The notes below the pieces were generated by a model. The model was not told the origin of the DNA. It saw only the letters and a program-made list of their open reading frames with translations, and searched no databases. Positions 62,178 to 64,000 of a stretch of 64,000 nucleotides of DNA are shown in pieces (within the stretch, counting starts at the first letter, position 1; each line of letters begins with the position of its first letter). A program made the translations under genes and the position numbers. This DNA is from Vicinamibacterales bacterium (lineage in GTDB: Bacteria > Acidobacteriota > Vicinamibacteria > Vicinamibacterales > UBA2999): NCBI GenBank assembly GCA_041659285.1, contig JBAZYO010000002.1, positions 434,001 to 498,000 on the forward strand, given 5' to 3'.

Positions 62178-62197
62178 CTAACCGCCCGACACACCAC

Positions 62198-62548
62198 GTG
62201 TCACGCCTGGTCTATTCAACTGACCTCGGCCGCACCTGCCCGAAGTGCGGCTGGCCGGCCGGCAATTGCCAGTGCAGCAAGAACAAGTCTGGCGCCGATC
62301 AGCCGGTGCCGCCGCGCGTGGTCGCCAAGATGCGGCTCGAGAAAGCCGGCCGTGGCGGTAAGTCGGTCACGGTGGTTTACGACCTGCCGAGAAACGCCGC
62401 GTTCCTAAAAGAGCTCTGTGGAGAGTTAAAGCGCGCCTGCGGGACCGGCGGCGCCGTGCGTGACGACACCGTGGAGATCCAGGGCGATCTGCGCGAGCGC
62501 GTGCGCGAGGTGCTGCAGAAGAAGGGCTACGCGATCAAGGGCGGCTAG
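62198..62548 (+). CDS. SUI1/eIF1-type translation factor (YciH-like)
   Basis: 116 residues from GTG 62198 (MSRLVYSTDLGRTCPKCG). A zinc-knuckle-like CPKCGWPAGNCQCS lies at residues 14-27 and the SUI1 domain follows (RLEKAGRGGKSVTVVYDLP, LKRACGTGGAVRDDTVEIQG, VREVLQKKGY). Bacterial homologues bind the ribosome and may affect start-site fidelity. The stop codon TAG is shared as palindromic CTAG with the convergent gene. Confidence 0.88.
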   Translation: MSRLVYSTDLGRTCPKCGWPAGNCQCSKNKSGADQPVPPRVVAKMRLEKAGRGGKSVTVVYDLPRNAAFLKELCGELKRACGTGGAVRDDTVEIQGDLRERVREVLQKKGYAIKGG

Positions 62549-62874
62549 CGTTCCTTCACGGCGGCGATCGATTCCACTTGAATGATCTTGCCCGTCGCAT
62601 CCAGCGTGCCGATTACGGCGACCTTCTGCGCGGCGAAGCGTTCCGCGAGTTTCTGGTCACTCAGCGTGTAGACGTTCTTTCCTTCTTCCAAGACGTAGGC
62701 GGAGCCGTGGTACACGGCGCACGCCCTGGCGCATTCCGCGTCGGTCTCACCCATCCGCATCCGGGCGTGGCCGCCCTGCGTGCATTCGGTGTCGGTGATG
62801 ATGCCGGTGAATGTCGCCGGCGGGACGGCCAGTAACGTCCCGCCGACGACAAGACTCAGGAGAAGCGTCCGCAT
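62545..62874 (-). CDS. Small exported Cys-containing protein of unknown function
   Basis: 109 residues with a signal peptide (1-18). The mature part begins FTGIITDTECTQGGHARMRM and has further Cys in ECARACAVYHGSAYVL, then a strand-rich end (VAVIGTLDATGKIIQVESI). This looks like the DUF5818-type exported OB-like proteins common in Acidobacteria. It ends on the CTAG shared with the SUI1-type gene. Confidence 0.65.
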   Translation of the reverse strand: MRTLLLSLVVGGTLLAVPPATFTGIITDTECTQGGHARMRMGETDAECARACAVYHGSAYVLEEGKNVYTLSDQKLAERFAAQKVAVIGTLDATGKIIQVESIAAVKER

Positions 62875-62887
62875 GAATCGGTGCGGA

Positions 62888-63445
62888 TTACTCTCCGGGG
62901 GTCATGAGGTGGGCGGTCGAGGTGCCCGCGTTCATGATCCACACGCCGCCCATCTTGTTGTTGTCGGGGATGCTGGTGGAGGCCGTCGTCGCGCCCGGCA
63001 GCGCAATGGTCATGTGGTGGCGCTGGTGTTCCATGTCGGGGCCCATCACGTGGTACCACACCGAGGCGTACTCCGGCTTGACGCGAGTGCCATTGGCTTC
63101 CGCCGCGTCGAGCGCGGCCTGGCGCTTGGCGCGGTCGGGCTCGGCCTCGAACTTCAGGTTCTGCGCCACGCGATCCAGGTTGGCGATGCTGGTGCACTCG
63201 ATCATCACCGGCTGCTGGCCGGGCATGATCGACTTGTCGAAACAGACCAGGCGGTTGGTGCCCTTGCGGAGCGTCTCGTAGGTGTAGTCGGCCTTCCACT
63301 TGATGACCGTGGCGCCGTCCTTCAACGGGGCCGGGGCGGCGAGCAGGGCCTTCTCGATTTCAGGGGACGTTTGCGTGGCGGCGTGGGCGTAGACGCTGGC
63401 CACCACGGCCAGCACACCAAGGGTAATCGGAACAAAACGTTTCAT
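62888..63445 (-). CDS. Exported protein of unknown function
   Basis: 185 residues from ATG 63445 with GAGG upstream; signal peptide 1-22. It contains WYHVMGPDMEHQRHHMTIAL, a His/Met-rich stretch that could bind a metal, and a C-terminus VWIMNAGTSTAHLMTPGE. Starts 13 nt upstream of the next small exported gene's region on the same strand, so both may be co-expressed. I do not recognise the family. The gap 63446-63524 shows nothing clear. Confidence 0.6.
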   Translation of the reverse strand: MKRFVPITLGVLAVVASVYAHAATQTSPEIEKALLAAPAPLKDGATVIKWKADYTYETLRKGTNRLVCFDKSIMPGQQPVMIECTSIANLDRVAQNLKFEAEPDRAKRQAALDAAEANGTRVKPEYASVWYHVMGPDMEHQRHHMTIALPGATTASTSIPDNNKMGGVWIMNAGTSTAHLMTPGE

Positions 63446-63524
63446 AGGTAACCTCAGGTCGTTGGATGCAGTTCGCGGACGGTCGTTTCGGCGCCTCGAA
63501 AGTATAGCCGCGAACGACTGGGGG

Positions 63525-64000
63525 CTACGGCGAGTCAGCGGCCGTTCGTCCCAGACCATTGCCCGCGCCCGGTCCGGCGGATTGAGCTCGAAGAAACGCC
63601 GCGAGCGTTTCCGCGACCAGGGCCTCCCCCGCCTCATTGAGGTGAGACTCGTCCGGAAAGTACACGTTCTCGCCAATGGCGGCCCGGGCGGTGAGGGCGG
63701 GGGTCAGGTCGAGAAACGGGATGCCGGCCTCGGCGCACAACCGCTCCATCAGCTGGTTCTGGGCGAAGCGGTTGGCGAGCATCCGGTCGACGTTGACGCT
63801 GCGGCCGAAGGTCTCCAGGCTGAAGCCGAACGCCGATTGCATGGCGTCTTTCGACATCGCCGCTTCCACGAGCGGCAGGTAGGCCTGGCTCTTGAACGGC
63901 ACGAACATGACGACGAACGTCGCGCCGAACGAACGCGACACGGCCTGCATCTCCTTGATGGCGTCACTGGTCAATCGCCAGCCGGGCCTGGCGGCCAGTT
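63525..64000 (-). CDS. SGNH/AlgX-like hydrolase domain protein, C-terminal part (cut by window edge)
   Basis: About 158 residues are visible, open to the right window edge. The segment FGATFVVMFVPFKSQAYLPL, then MERLCAEAGIPFLDLTPALT and YFPDESHLNEAGEALVAETL, holds the C-terminal Asp-x-x-His dyad (DESH) of SGNH hydrolases. Such proteins act on or near acylated polysaccharides. The nucleophile Ser block would lie outside the window. Confidence 0.7.
   Translation of the reverse strand, partial: LAARPGWRLTSDAIKEMQAVSRSFGATFVVMFVPFKSQAYLPLVEAAMSKDAMQSAFGFSLETFGRSVNVDRMLANRFAQNQLMERLCAEAGIPFLDLTPALTARAAIGENVYFPDESHLNEAGEALVAETLAAFLRAQSAGPGAGNGLGRTAADSP

Overview
The window looks like chromosomal DNA of an Acidobacteriota member, most likely of the class Vicinamibacteria. 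This is inferred from the high GC content, large carboxypeptidase-regulatory/TonB receptors, many Tat- or Sec-exported oxidoreductases, paralogous DUF1592/DUF1552 cytochrome-type proteins, an S8 protease with C-terminal WGD repeats, and abundant short palindromic repeats. I see no rRNA, prophage, transposase or CRISPR array. One tRNA-Arg(TCG) is present.

Layout. 1-12.3 kb (minus strand) is a tandem array of one exported module: a large diheme DUF1587/1592/1588/1585 protein, a Tat-exported DUF1552 protein and an exported ankyrin-repeat protein. The left-most cytochrome protein runs off the window. 12.5-14.4 kb holds a SoxC-like molybdoenzyme with its cytochrome c. 14.4-19.3 kb carries a copper type II monooxygenase-like protein fused to a cytochrome c domain, a HupE/UreJ-like membrane protein, an NHL propeller protein and small exported proteins. 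19.3-25.5 kb is a minus-strand run: D-aminoacylase-like amidohydrolase, TPR-like protein, ROK sugar kinase, PQQ dehydrogenase and cytochrome c. 25.5-35.9 kb contains a GT-C-type membrane protein, pdxH, a PhzF homologue, a TctCB-fusion/TctA tricarboxylate transporter with msrA, the tRNA, and a metallopeptidase/ATP-grasp pair. 36-43.5 kb (minus) has a second NHL protein, a DUF1028 pair, a zinc ribbon and a transglutaminase/ABC exporter operon. 43.7-47.9 kb is an S8 protease with a hybrid histidine kinase. 48-64 kb holds an M20-type amidohydrolase, a second cytochrome-copper monooxygenase, a DUF1028-PEBP fusion, a TonB receptor, a cupin, a CocE-type hydrolase, fumC, efpL, an inactive-looking beta-lactamase-fold protein, a SUI1-type factor and small exported proteins.

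How it fits together. Much of the coding capacity is periplasmic redox chemistry: at least eight proteins carry CxxCH heme sites, alongside Mo, Cu and PQQ enzymes. This suggests an aerobic chemoheterotroph degrading complex organic matter, with electrons passed into c-type cytochromes.

Two patterns stand out beyond gene content. First, several families of palindromic elements are scattered between genes. Two of them are also inserted in frame inside coding sequences, and one case can be shown by comparing paralogues inside the window. Second, a TANAAT box lies 5-7 nt before the start codon of several genes, suggesting leaderless transcripts.
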